From the NCBI RefSeq assembly GCF_019351405.1, contig NZ_JAHWZX010000002.1, forward strand, positions 275,629 through 339,628: DNA of 64,000 nucleotides. Direction: 5' to 3'. The stretch comes from Stakelama flava. Its GTDB lineage: Bacteria; Pseudomonadota; Alphaproteobacteria; Sphingomonadales; Sphingomonadaceae. Below, one piece after another: positions 1-9,062 of the stretch (positions are counted from its first letter, which is position 1; every line of letters begins with the position of its first letter). Under the pieces are notes generated by a model, which saw only the letters and a list, made by a program, of their open reading frames with translations, ran no database searches and was not told the DNA's origin. Position numbers and translations under genes: made by a program.

Positions 1-75
1 AAGAATCTGCTCCTGGCTGGCCGCGCGTTGTTCAGCCTTGGTGCGCCGCCGTGGTTTGCGTTCGGTGGATGTCAT
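1..75 (-). CDS. TetR-family regulator, N-terminal fragment (runs off left edge)
   Basis: Twenty-five codons from an ATG at 75 to the window edge. The start MTSTERKPRRRTKAEQR is a basic leader followed by the beginning of the first helix (ASQEQIL) of a TetR DNA-binding domain. A weak purine run (GGAAACC) precedes the ATG. TetR proteins are one-component repressors released by small ligands. It lies downstream of a TonB-dependent receptor on the same strand, and two palindromic sites lie near 2450-2477 and 4183-4220, so it is a natural candidate for the regulator of this receptor/acyl-CoA ligase group. Only the N-terminus is visible, so the subfamily and ligand cannot be read. Confidence 0.6.
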   Translation of the reverse strand, partial: MTSTERKPRRRTKAEQRAASQEQIL

Positions 76-202
76 CTGGTTTCCGTGAGCAGTCTTTCCG
101 TATCGACGCCACCAACGATAACGCGCTCGATCCTCGCCGCCAAGCGGCACACGGGCGAAGAGGGGCCCACCGGGCCAGCTTCCCGCCGGGCGCGATTTCA
201 AC

Positions 203-2380
203 CTAAAATGAACGGCTGACCCGAACACCATATTGGCGCGGCGCACCGGCAAGCCGTCGCAGATTGTTGATCGCGGCGATATAATGCTGGTCGGTCAGAT
301 TGGTCGAATAGGCGGCAATCGTCCATGGCCCCTTGTCGAGGGTCAACTGCGCGTTGACGATGTCGCGCGCAACCAGAAAGTCGCCCAGCGCCCGCTGTTC
401 GAACAAGGTCCCCCATGTTGAAGAGATATGCGAATAATCGACGCGGGGGGTGAGCGTCATGTTGTCGTTCAGCGCAATTGCATATTGAATGCCCGTGCTG
501 AGCGTAAAGCGCGGCGCATAACTCTGCCGATTGCCGGTAAGGTCGAGGCAGGTTGCTGTCTCAGGACCAGTCTCAGGATCGCAGACGCCGCTATGCGCCA
601 AGCGCGGATCGAAGGCATAGAAGCGTCCGAGTTTCGAATTCGACACCGACGCCGCCAGATCGAATGCCAGCCCGCCGAACGACCCTTGGGCGGAAAATTC
701 GACACCATACAGTTTGGTCGAACTCGGTACGTTGTACACGGACGTGATCGCAGGGGTGTCGGGATCGACGATACTTACCTGAAAATTGCGATAGTCGTTG
801 TAATAGCCGCCCAGTTGCGTGCGCAAATGGCCGTTGAGCAACGTCGCCTTCCAGCCGATTTCGTAATCGGTGACTTCTTCGGGTTCGAACGGCTGGGGTG
901 TCACGAACGACAGGTTGACGCCGTTCAGTCCCCCCGCCTTGTGGCCGGTCGCGACGAACGCGTAAACGAAGTTGTCGGCATCGATTGTCCAGTTCAGCGC
1001 GACCTTGCCGGTAACTTTCTTGTCAGCGGTAAAGTCGTCCTGCGGAATGCTGATCCCATAATTGACGACGGTATAGGTTGCCGTGTTGCGCGATGTTGAC
1101 CGGGTCCAGCGTGCGCCGGCCTCAATCTGCAACCCTTGCGCCAGTTCGAAACCTACCTGCCCGAAACCGGCAAGCGTGGTGTGCGGGTTTTCTCCCTGAA
1201 GCGCCAGGGTGATGATGCCCGGCTCGGTCAAAAGATACCCTCCTTCGGGGAAGGTGTATTTATCGTCCTGCCAATACCCGCCAAGGACCCAGGTAAAGGG
1301 TCCGGTGTCTGGCGAAACGAGATTCACCTCCTGCGAAAGGATGCGCTCGTTCACATAATCGTGGAAGGTGTAATTCGCCGCGCTCGACCCGTCATAATCG
1401 ATATCTTCCTGTGTCGTGCCGCGCTGATATCCGCTGATCGAACGCAACTGGACACCGCCGGCAAAAGTGTACGTCGCGTCGAGCACGATGCGTCCGCTTT
1501 CGTCCTTGCTGTGGTTATAGGCGTTGTTGGTGATGGTGAACGGATCGCTGGTGGCGGTGGCCGGGCTGCCCGGATATCCTCCGGTGGAAATATTGTTGTA
1601 ATCGCCTTTCAGCAGGACGCGCAGTTGTGAGGTCGGCTGCCATAGCATGCTGATCCGCATGCTCTGCGAACGCAGCTTCCCCAGATCGCCATAATAGGAG
1701 CCGCTGGCGTCATAGAAGCTGTCGCGAACCTGGGTGTTGTTGGCGATGCGGACCGCCAGCGTGTCGCTGACCGGCAGATTGGCCGCCCCCTGCAGCTTGA
1801 TATCGTTATAATTGCCGTACTGGGCGAGTGCGTACCCGCTGATTTCGTTCAGGACCGGGTTTGCCTCGGTAATGAATACCGCGCCGCCAGTCGCATTCTG
1901 CCCCGCAAAGGTGCCCTGCGGCCCACGCAGCACTTCGACGCTGGCGATATCGTAATAGGGTTCGCTCTGAAAATAGCCGGGGAACGTCGCAACGCCATCG
2001 CGATAGGTAATTACGCCGACGCCGACCGTGCTGCCGACCTCGCCCTTGCCGATCCCGCGAATGTTGAATTGGTTGCCCTGCCCTGCATTATTGACGGTTA
2101 ATGAAGGCGACGCGAACTGGAGCTGGTCCACCGTGTTGACGCTCTTCTTCACAAGGTCATCGCCGGTCAGAACCGTTGCGGCGACACTCGTGCGCTGAAG
2201 GCTGGTCGACCGACGTTCGGCGGTCACGACGATATCCTTGCTGACGTCATCTTCCGGCACGGACGGATTGTCGGATACGGCCTGGGCCGGATCAGGATCG
2301 ACCGCCGCCTCCTGCGCCTGTGCACGAGTAGCGCAAAAGAACGCGACGACGGACATCGACAGCCAGAAACCTGTCTTCAT
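203..2380 (-). CDS. TonB-dependent outer-membrane receptor (FecA/FyuA-like)
   Basis: 725-residue outer-membrane receptor for active uptake of an unknown ligand, energised by TonB/ExbBD. Start is the ATG at 2380, preceded by a GGAGAGG ribosome binding site; longer readings lack one. A signal peptide ends at about AQAQ (residue 23). The TonB box DIVVTAE is near residue 50, then the plug domain with NIRGIGKGEVGS and VEVLRGPQGTFAGQNATGGAV, then a long beta-barrel ending in the expected terminal Phe (SRSF). The sequence style is that of the numerous sphingomonad receptors often linked to aromatic, steroid or lipid-like ligands. It lies behind an acyl-CoA ligase on the same strand and has a palindrome 72 bp upstream, which points to joint regulation. 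The ligand is not predictable from sequence. Confidence 0.9.
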   Translation of the reverse strand: MKTGFWLSMSVVAFFCATRAQAQEAAVDPDPAQAVSDNPSVPEDDVSKDIVVTAERRSTSLQRTSVAATVLTGDDLVKKSVNTVDQLQFASPSLTVNNAGQGNQFNIRGIGKGEVGSTVGVGVITYRDGVATFPGYFQSEPYYDIASVEVLRGPQGTFAGQNATGGAVFITEANPVLNEISGYALAQYGNYNDIKLQGAANLPVSDTLAVRIANNTQVRDSFYDASGSYYGDLGKLRSQSMRISMLWQPTSQLRVLLKGDYNNISTGGYPGSPATATSDPFTITNNAYNHSKDESGRIVLDATYTFAGGVQLRSISGYQRGTTQEDIDYDGSSAANYTFHDYVNERILSQEVNLVSPDTGPFTWVLGGYWQDDKYTFPEGGYLLTEPGIITLALQGENPHTTLAGFGQVGFELAQGLQIEAGARWTRSTSRNTATYTVVNYGISIPQDDFTADKKVTGKVALNWTIDADNFVYAFVATGHKAGGLNGVNLSFVTPQPFEPEEVTDYEIGWKATLLNGHLRTQLGGYYNDYRNFQVSIVDPDTPAITSVYNVPSSTKLYGVEFSAQGSFGGLAFDLAASVSNSKLGRFYAFDPRLAHSGVCDPETGPETATCLDLTGNRQSYAPRFTLSTGIQYAIALNDNMTLTPRVDYSHISSTWGTLFEQRALGDFLVARDIVNAQLTLDKGPWTIAAYSTNLTDQHYIAAINNLRRLAGAPRQYGVRVSRSF

Positions 2381-2449
2381 GCAAACCTCTCCATTCAGCG
2401 CGCTCTTTGGCGCGTCCGATGTCGGGGATAGCCGATTATATCGCCGCGT

Positions 2450-2477
2450 CAATATTGATTGATAAGACAATCAATAT
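2450..2477. promoter_or_regulatory. Candidate TetR-type operator upstream of TonB receptor
   Basis: Positions 2452-2477 form a perfect inverted repeat with 10-bp arms (ATATTGATTG and CAATCAATAT) around a 6-bp spacer, 72 bp before the receptor ATG and 3 bp beyond the acyl-CoA ligase stop. It is AT-rich with no GC stem, so it is not a terminator. The core fits the TGAxTGA-N4-type symmetric pattern of acyl-CoA-responsive TetR proteins such as Bacillus FadR (13 of 16 defined positions by eye). The 12-mer CAATATTGAWTG recurs at 4200-4211. Confidence 0.5.
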
Positions 2478-2479
2478 CT

Positions 2480-4063
2480 TTAACCGACCAGGACGCGCAG
2501 TTGCTTCTTGTCGATTTTACCGGTTGCGGCGAGCGGCATCTGATCCAGCCGAACCACGGCATCGGGCATCCACCAGCGCGGCACGCGTCCTTCAAGCGCG
2601 CCTGCGATATCGGCATCGCTTACCTCCGCTCCGTCGCCCGGCTGCTCGATCACCACGACCGGCCGCTCCCCCCAACGCGGATGGGGTCTGCCGACGATCG
2701 CAACCTGGCCGACTTGCGGCAACGTTCCGAGGATCGCTTCCATCTCTCCTGGATTGATCCATTCGCCGCCCGACTTGATGAGGTCTTTCGAACGGCCGGT
2801 TATGGTCAGCGTCCCGTCCGTGGCGATTTCCGCAAGGTCGCCCGTATCGAACCAGCCTTCGGCATCGGTCGCGTCATTTTCCTGATCCAGATATCGATCG
2901 ACGACGCTATGCCCCCTTGCCTGCAAATGTCCTTCGGCATTGCGCTGTTGCGCCAATGGGCGCCCTTCCGCGTCCGTCAGGCGCAGATCGACGCCTATTG
3001 CCGGTCGCCCGGAATTCATCGCACTGCGTTCGATGGTATCAGCAGGCGTTACCGTCCCCAGCGGCGACAGTTCGGTCATTCCCCAACTCGTCTGGATTGC
3101 AACGCCCAGCCGGCTTTCAATCCGGTCCATCAGCGCCTGAGACATCGGCGCGCCCCCGATAAGCACGCGTTTGAGCGTCGGCAGATCACCGCCCACGGCG
3201 TCGAGATGGTCGACAAGGCTGATCCAGACGGTGCCGATCCCGACAGCGACCGTAACCGCTTCATCCGCAATCAGCCGGGCGAGGCTGGCTCCGTCAAGGT
3301 GACGGCCCGGCAATATGAAGCGCGCGCCGACCGACGGAACCGCGAAGGGGAGACCCCATGCATTGGCGTGAAACATCGGTACGGCAGCGAGCACGACATC
3401 GCTCGCGCCCAGGCCGATGACATCGCGCTGCGCCAGCACCAGAGTCTGAAGATAGGTCGACCGATGGGTGTAAACGACTCCCTTGGGCGCGCCGGTGGTG
3501 CCAGATGTGAAGCAGATTCCCGCAGGCGTTTGCTCGTCGAACCCGCCCCAGGCGACCGACGGTAGCGATCTGTAGAGAAGTTGCTGTCGCGAAAGCTTCG
3601 TTGCCCGACCAGACGCGAATGACGGAACAGGATTTCCCGGCTCTTCAAGCAGGATAATATGGGTCAGCGAGGGGCAGGCATCGACCAGTTCAACCGCAAG
3701 ATCATATTGATCCGGACTAATCGCGATCAGTCGATCGCCGACCTGCCGAACCATCGCGGCGATCGTTTCCACGCCCAGCCGCGGATTGAGCGTATGACAG
3801 GCGATGCCAAGGCCGAACGCCGCATACCAGCACTCCATATGCGCCTGACTGTTCCACGCCAATGTGGCGATCCTGTCGCCCTGCGTCAGACCGATCTGAG
3901 CGAAAGCGGCCGATAGCTTCCTGCTGTTGTCATATAACGTTCGGTACGTGACCCGTTCAGGTTTCGCGTCATGACCCGCGCCCGTCACCACCTGCGCTTC
4001 CGGGTGCCATTTCGCGGCATGTTCAAGCAGTTTGTCGAGCGTCAGCGGATAATATTGCATCAA
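2480..4063 (-). CDS. AMP-dependent fatty-acyl-CoA ligase
   Basis: 527-residue adenylate-forming enzyme that activates a carboxylic acid with ATP and couples it to CoA. The P-loop-like motif TSGTTGAPKG is near residue 190. The later motifs TSWGMTELSP, DTGDLAEI and GRSKDLIKSGGEWI, and a C-terminal lysine in ATGKIDKKQL, complete a standard ANL enzyme of the medium/long-chain acyl-CoA synthetase type (AlkK-like). Two adjacent ATGs (4063 and 4060) are possible starts. It is followed on the same strand by a TonB-dependent receptor, suggesting uptake and activation of a hydrophobic acid. The 311 bp upstream carries two inverted repeats. Chain length specificity cannot be read. Confidence 0.9.
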   Translation of the reverse strand: MMQYYPLTLDKLLEHAAKWHPEAQVVTGAGHDAKPERVTYRTLYDNSRKLSAAFAQIGLTQGDRIATLAWNSQAHMECWYAAFGLGIACHTLNPRLGVETIAAMVRQVGDRLIAISPDQYDLAVELVDACPSLTHIILLEEPGNPVPSFASGRATKLSRQQLLYRSLPSVAWGGFDEQTPAGICFTSGTTGAPKGVVYTHRSTYLQTLVLAQRDVIGLGASDVVLAAVPMFHANAWGLPFAVPSVGARFILPGRHLDGASLARLIADEAVTVAVGIGTVWISLVDHLDAVGGDLPTLKRVLIGGAPMSQALMDRIESRLGVAIQTSWGMTELSPLGTVTPADTIERSAMNSGRPAIGVDLRLTDAEGRPLAQQRNAEGHLQARGHSVVDRYLDQENDATDAEGWFDTGDLAEIATDGTLTITGRSKDLIKSGGEWINPGEMEAILGTLPQVGQVAIVGRPHPRWGERPVVVIEQPGDGAEVSDADIAGALEGRVPRWWMPDAVVRLDQMPLAATGKIDKKQLRVLVG

Positions 4064-4374
4064 GAATTCGTCTCACCAGCCATCACGTCATCCTCTCGCG
4101 CGGGACATCAGGATGCTGATCCGCAAAGACTTTTTCGCTTCGTCGACGCAGCCAATTTTCCCGCGCCATCGGACTGGCACCAAATATTGTTTTGGTCAAC
4201 AATATTGAATGTCTATTCAAGATCATTGCGGTTTGATAGGCGTCGGACGAACCGCCGTCATCAAGAGCGCGGAAAATTGGAGAGCGAAATGGCCCTGCGG
4301 ATATTCACGCCGAACCGAGGAGCAGAAAGGATTCGCGCCACCGGCGAATCGACCCTTCATTCGCGGCAAGCGCC
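4064..4374. promoter_or_regulatory. Divergent control region, acyl-CoA ligase / MFS operon
   Basis: No gene is seen in these 311 bp. Two abutting inverted repeats stand out: 4183-4206 (AATATTGTT, 6-bp spacer, AACAATATT) and 4205-4220 (TTGAAT-gtct-ATTCAA). The second resembles FadR-like boxes. The segment CAATATTGAATG at 4200-4211 matches the operator candidate at 2450-2461 in 11 of 12 positions. The palindromes lie 120-160 bp from both flanking start codons, so either or both divergent units could be controlled. Confidence 0.5.
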
Positions 4375-5688
4375 ATGCTGAACGAAACGATCGATACGCC
4401 GCCGATTACGGCTGTCGACGAGGCCCGCCCTACCCGCTGGGCATGGGTAATCCTGCTCGCGCTGATTTTGATGACCGCCGGTGGCCTGCGTCTGGTGCTG
4501 ACACCGCTGCAGGAAGCGGCGAAGCACGACCTGCACTTCACCGACCTTCAGATCGGCATGCTACAGGGCTTTGCCAAAGGCTTGCCGATCGCTGTCTTCG
4601 CGCTGCCCGTGGGGTTGGCGATCGACCATCTCGACCGTACGCGGGTGATGCTGTTTCTGGCGCTGTGCTGGACAAGCGGCACGATCCTTACGGCGTTTTC
4701 ATACAGTTTCGAGGCGCTTTTCGCCGCGCGCATGCTGGTCGGCCTTGGGTCGGGAAGCGCGCTTGCGGTGGCGATGTCGATCATCGCCGACCTGTGCGCT
4801 CCGCATCGACGCGGCCGGGTTTTGCTGGTCGCGGGCATCGGTGCGTGGACGGGAACGGCATTGGCATTCGCTTTGGGCGGCGCCCTTTTCGGCTATTTCA
4901 GCACGCACGGCTGGAGCTTTTTTCCGGACATGGCGGCGTGGCGATTGACGACGCTTGCGTTCGGGATTTTCGGCGTTGCGATGCTGATCCCGATCGCGAT
5001 GTTCCGCGAACCGGAACGCCATGAGCGCGAACAGCGAAACAATGCCATGCTGCCCGCCCTTAAAGGGCTGTTGTCGCGATGGCGCTTCCTGGTGCCGTTG
5101 TTCCTGGGTCAGATGGCCGGCGGCATGGCGGAAGGCGCTTCCGGTATCTGGGCTGCTCCGGTTTTGCAGCGGCAATATGGCCTGACGCCTGACCAGTTTG
5201 GCGGCTGGATGGGCGGAATGATCCTGGTTTCCGGCATTCTGGGATCGGTGCTGGGAGGGGTCAGCGCCGATTGGGGCCAGAACAGCTCGCGACGCGGCGG
5301 AATAATGATCGGTGCGGTGGTGGCCACCGCCTTCACCATTCCGGCCGCCGCCTATCCGGTAATGCCGAATGTTGCGTGGTTCGGACTGGCGCTGGGCGTG
5401 CTGCTGCTCGGCTGCACGGTTGCCCAACTGGTTGGCCTGACTGCGGTGACCGTACTGATCCCCAACGAGGAACGCGGCGTCTGCATGGCAATAATCGGGG
5501 TGATCGGCACCGTGGTGGGACTGGGCACTGCGCCGCTGGTCGCCGAACTCGGCACCGCGGTTCTGGGCAGTGAAGAACGCCTTCCGGAAGCGCTTGCACT
5601 GGTCGGTGTGGCAACAGGGGTTCTTGCGCTTGCGGGATATGTCATCACGATGCTGGCCGCGCCCGCCAGGCGGGCAGCGGCGGCATGA
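4375..5688 (+). CDS. MFS transporter
   Basis: 437-residue major facilitator superfamily protein with about twelve hydrophobic segments. The cytoplasmic loop between helices 2 and 3 carries GLAIDHLDRTRVM, a version of the MFS A-motif, and a basic central loop (REPERHEREQR) splits the two halves. The start at 4375 has only a weak ribosome binding site. Its stop overlaps the next start by ATGA, so it is translationally coupled to the beta-mannosidase gene; the pair suggests import of a sugar or oligosaccharide, or export of a by-product. Substrate is not readable from sequence. Confidence 0.85.
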   Translation: MLNETIDTPPITAVDEARPTRWAWVILLALILMTAGGLRLVLTPLQEAAKHDLHFTDLQIGMLQGFAKGLPIAVFALPVGLAIDHLDRTRVMLFLALCWTSGTILTAFSYSFEALFAARMLVGLGSGSALAVAMSIIADLCAPHRRGRVLLVAGIGAWTGTALAFALGGALFGYFSTHGWSFFPDMAAWRLTTLAFGIFGVAMLIPIAMFREPERHEREQRNNAMLPALKGLLSRWRFLVPLFLGQMAGGMAEGASGIWAAPVLQRQYGLTPDQFGGWMGGMILVSGILGSVLGGVSADWGQNSSRRGGIMIGAVVATAFTIPAAAYPVMPNVAWFGLALGVLLLGCTVAQLVGLTAVTVLIPNEERGVCMAIIGVIGTVVGLGTAPLVAELGTAVLGSEERLPEALALVGVATGVLALAGYVITMLAAPARRAAAA

Positions 5689-8171
5689 ACGCACGCTGGA
5701 AAATCAGGGACTTTCGACCGGGCGAAGGTCTGGCGGAGGGAGCCGCAACAGGTAGCGGCGAAGGCTGGATCGCCGCTCGGGTGCCCGGCGACACCTACAC
5801 CGCCCTGATAGCGGCAGGCCGTTTGTCCCACCCTTTCAAGGACCGTAACGAGGCAGCAGCCGAATGGGTTCGGGATCGTGAGTGGTGGTGGCACACGATA
5901 CTGGATGTCCCATCGCCAAATCCGGACGACGACCCGGAACTGGTATTCGATGGCCTCGACACGTTCGCGGACATTTACCTTGACGGGATTTGCGTGGGAC
6001 ACGCGGATAATATGTTTCGCAGCTGGCGCTATCCGCTGCCGGCCGGCGCCACTGACAAGCATCACCTTGCCGTCTGCTTTCACCCGCCAACCGCGATGGT
6101 CGCCGGCGCGCCGCTGAAGACCTGGAGCACGTTCCCCGATCGCATCAGCCGCTCGCGGCGGCCGCTGATGCGCAAGGCCCAGTTCGGATGGGGATGGGAC
6201 TGGGCGCCAGACCTGCCGACGGTCGGCATCTGGAAGCCAGTGCGGCTGGAACGCCAGACCAGGGGAATGGTGCGCAGCCTGAACGCCACCACCCGGTCGA
6301 TTTCCGACGATCTCGCCCTGCTGGATGTCGATATCGACCTGTCGAGCCCTGAAGCGGTCGCGATCAGCTTGCTCGATCCCCAAGGCATCAACGTGGCGAA
6401 TGCCAGCCGTCACGGCTCCGGCAGGGTCACATTGTCAGTGGAGGAACCTTGCCTGTGGTGGACGGCGGATCTGGGCGGGCAACCGCTTTACACCATCGTC
6501 GCGCATATCGCGGGCAAGCCCGATTTCAGACGCCGCATCGGCATTCGCACGATCGCCCTCGATCAATCACCCGACCCGGACGAGCCGGGAACGAATTTTT
6601 TCCGCTTCCTGATCAACGGCGTCCCGATCTTCGCGAAGGGGGCCTGCTGGGTACCCGCCGACTCGTTCGTCGGCTCGATAGCCGATCAGACCTATCGCGA
6701 CCTGATTGGCCGCGCGGTCGACGCCAACATGAACATGCTACGCATATGGGGCGGCGGGATATACGAAGCCGATATTTTCTATGACGCATGCGACGAATCC
6801 GGGCTTTTGGTGTGGCAGGATTTCATGTTCGCATGCGCCCCCTGTCCCGACACAGACCCGGCATTCGTCGAAAATGTCCGTGCGGAAATTATCGAACAGG
6901 TCTCGCGCTTGCGCCATCATCCCAGCATCGCCCTGTGGTGCGGCAATAATGAAAATCAGGCGATGCAGTTCTTCGATGACCGTGCAACGGGCAGGACAAC
7001 GCTGCTGGAAGGATTGCGTATCTATGACGAGCTGATGCCGCAGCTTCTTTCGACACTCGATCCGGGCAGGCCATACTGGCCGGGCAGTCCGTCGGGCGGC
7101 CCCAGCCCGAACAGCATGCGCGGCGGCGATGTCCATGACTGGACGGTATGGCACGGCGTTCCCCCGGTGCCGGACACCGAACCGGTCGGCGAATTCAACA
7201 CGGCTTCCGCCAGCATTGCCTATACCCGCTACAACGAAGACATGGCGCGGTTCGTCAGCGAATTCGGCATTCAGGGCGCGCCGGATATCGGGACGTTGAA
7301 ACGGTGGATGGCTCCGCAAGACATGGCTCCGGGCAGCGCCGGACTGCTCGGCCGTATCAAGGATGACACCGACAAGGCAGCAGCGATGATGGCGCCGGTC
7401 ACCGGCGCGCCGACAACGATCGAAGACTATGTCGATTTTACGATGCTCACCCAGGCCGAAGGACTGAAATTCGGGATCGAACATTTCCGGCGTCGCAGGC
7501 CGCACTGCTCCGGCGCTTTGATATGGCAGCATAATGATTGCTGGCCGTGCGTCAGCTGGAGCCTTGTCGATTATGACGGGGTGGCAAAGGCCGCCTGGTA
7601 TTCCGTTGCCCGCGCGTTCTTTCCTGTACTGGCCAGTTTCCGCCGCTGCGGGGATGCGGTCGAATTGTGGATCACCAGCGACCTGCCGGCGCCGGTCCAC
7701 GACACCATAAACATCGCCTACGCAACGATGGACGGCGAAATCGTGCCGCTCGCACGGGTCGATGTCGAAGTCGGTGGCTTGACCAGCATTTGCGTATGGC
7801 GTGGCCCGGCGTCCGATTGCGTGGATCGCGTGCTGATCGTTCGCAGCGAAGGCAACCATTTCCCGGCCAATCGCCTGCTGCTCGCTGCGGTGAAGGATCT
7901 GGCGCTTGCCCCCGATCCCGGTTTGACCGTCGCTTGCTCGAACACAGGGAAAACGCTGGAGGTACGCATCGCGGCAGTCCGCTATGCGCTCGGCATCCAT
8001 CTTCGCGCCGACGATCCCGCGATCCGCATGGACGATAATTATTTCGACCTTGCGGGCGGCGAATGCCGCACCGTTCGCATCACCCATCGCGACGGCGCGG
8101 ATGTCGCGCCGGACGCTATCACGATCGCAAGCTGGAACGATCGCCGCGCAAGCGCAATCAAGGGAGCCTGA
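5685..8171 (+). CDS. Beta-mannosidase, glycoside hydrolase family 2
   Basis: 828 residues, the usual length for GH2 beta-mannosidases, which release terminal beta-mannose from oligosaccharides. The N-terminal jelly-roll domain has the family segment DREWWWHT. The hallmark stretch FAKGACWVPADSFVG (about residue 317) precedes the TIM barrel. The acid/base is the Glu in GNNEN (about residue 422) and the nucleophile the Glu in SEFGIQG (about 525). IWQHNDCWP is also typical. No signal peptide is visible, so the enzyme is probably cytoplasmic and acts on imported oligosaccharide. It overlaps the upstream MFS gene by 4 bp and is followed after 2 bp by a hydrolase gene, forming a three-gene operon. 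GH2 is certain by pattern; mannose specificity is family-level inference. Confidence 0.9.
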   Translation: MNARWKIRDFRPGEGLAEGAATGSGEGWIAARVPGDTYTALIAAGRLSHPFKDRNEAAAEWVRDREWWWHTILDVPSPNPDDDPELVFDGLDTFADIYLDGICVGHADNMFRSWRYPLPAGATDKHHLAVCFHPPTAMVAGAPLKTWSTFPDRISRSRRPLMRKAQFGWGWDWAPDLPTVGIWKPVRLERQTRGMVRSLNATTRSISDDLALLDVDIDLSSPEAVAISLLDPQGINVANASRHGSGRVTLSVEEPCLWWTADLGGQPLYTIVAHIAGKPDFRRRIGIRTIALDQSPDPDEPGTNFFRFLINGVPIFAKGACWVPADSFVGSIADQTYRDLIGRAVDANMNMLRIWGGGIYEADIFYDACDESGLLVWQDFMFACAPCPDTDPAFVENVRAEIIEQVSRLRHHPSIALWCGNNENQAMQFFDDRATGRTTLLEGLRIYDELMPQLLSTLDPGRPYWPGSPSGGPSPNSMRGGDVHDWTVWHGVPPVPDTEPVGEFNTASASIAYTRYNEDMARFVSEFGIQGAPDIGTLKRWMAPQDMAPGSAGLLGRIKDDTDKAAAMMAPVTGAPTTIEDYVDFTMLTQAEGLKFGIEHFRRRRPHCSGALIWQHNDCWPCVSWSLVDYDGVAKAAWYSVARAFFPVLASFRRCGDAVELWITSDLPAPVHDTINIAYATMDGEIVPLARVDVEVGGLTSICVWRGPASDCVDRVLIVRSEGNHFPANRLLLAAVKDLALAPDPGLTVACSNTGKTLEVRIAAVRYALGIHLRADDPAIRMDDNYFDLAGGECRTVRITHRDGADVAPDAITIASWNDRRASAIKGA

Positions 8172-8173
8172 CT

Positions 8174-8977
8174 ATGCCGTTCACCAACAACGAAGGTGCA
8201 AGACTTTATTGGGACCGCAAGGGAAGCGGCTCCCCGATCCTTCTTATCATGGGGCATCGCTACAGTTCGCGGCTCTGGTATCCGGCAAGGGACGCGCTGG
8301 GCGAGGATCATCAGCTTATCTGGTTCGACAATCGCGGTTGCGGGAAAACATCCACCACCGGCGGGGTTACGGTCGAAAAAATGGCGCGCGATGCGCTGGC
8401 GGTACTGGATGCTGCGGGAATTGAGAGCGCCCATATTTATGGCGTGTCCATGGGCGGGGTCATCGCGCTCGATCTGGCCAGACAGGCGCCCGACCGGGTC
8501 CGGTCGTTGATCGTCGGCTGTTCCGGAATTCTGTCGCCGGAAAAACCGCACATGCCGAAATGGCTTTTGCCGCTTTACTTTCTGCCGACCCGACTGATGG
8601 TGCTGTTGCGCGGGCGCGGCGACGCCTATGGCAGCGCGGCTTCGCCCGAAAAGGTCCAAAAGGATCGCGCGATGCTGGCCGACGATCCCTTTACCAAACG
8701 CGGTATCGCGGCCCAGGCGCTCGCGATGGCCAACTATACTATCGACAGGTCGAGCGTGGCGTCGATGCCCTTTCCGGCGCTGGTCCTGCACGGGGATGAA
8801 GATAGCACCGTTCCCTTCGCCTATGGCGAAGAGCTGGCCAAGGTACTTCCCCATGCCCGTTTCGTCCCGCTCCCCGGCGCAGGGCACAATTATTTCATCG
8901 CCCGCGGGGACGAGGCGAACAGTGCCGTTCGCCAATTCGTCGAACAGGTCGATGCCGGGACCGGGCGCGCGGAATGA
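8174..8977 (+). CDS. Alpha/beta-fold hydrolase
   Basis: 267 residues. The ATG at 8174 follows an AAGGGAG ribosome binding site located at the end of the beta-mannosidase gene; upstream in-frame codons are shadow. The fold shows an HG-like oxyanion strand (ILLIMGHRYSSRLW), the nucleophile elbow GVSMGG, an Asp in HGDEDSTVP and the His in GAGHNYF near the C-terminus, so the Ser-Asp-His triad is complete. There is no signal peptide. Third gene of the MFS-mannosidase operon; it might remove an acyl group or open a sugar lactone, but the family is too broad for a firm substrate. Confidence 0.85.
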   Translation: MPFTNNEGARLYWDRKGSGSPILLIMGHRYSSRLWYPARDALGEDHQLIWFDNRGCGKTSTTGGVTVEKMARDALAVLDAAGIESAHIYGVSMGGVIALDLARQAPDRVRSLIVGCSGILSPEKPHMPKWLLPLYFLPTRLMVLLRGRGDAYGSAASPEKVQKDRAMLADDPFTKRGIAAQALAMANYTIDRSSVASMPFPALVLHGDEDSTVPFAYGEELAKVLPHARFVPLPGAGHNYFIARGDEANSAVRQFVEQVDAGTGRAE

Positions 8978-9062
8978 CGCGAAAGCGCCCGGCATAGCGA
9001 ACCGTCCGTCGCCTCGGCTGAAACGTACTCAGGGCAGCGCGCTCCGGCCCCGGCTTGCCTTT

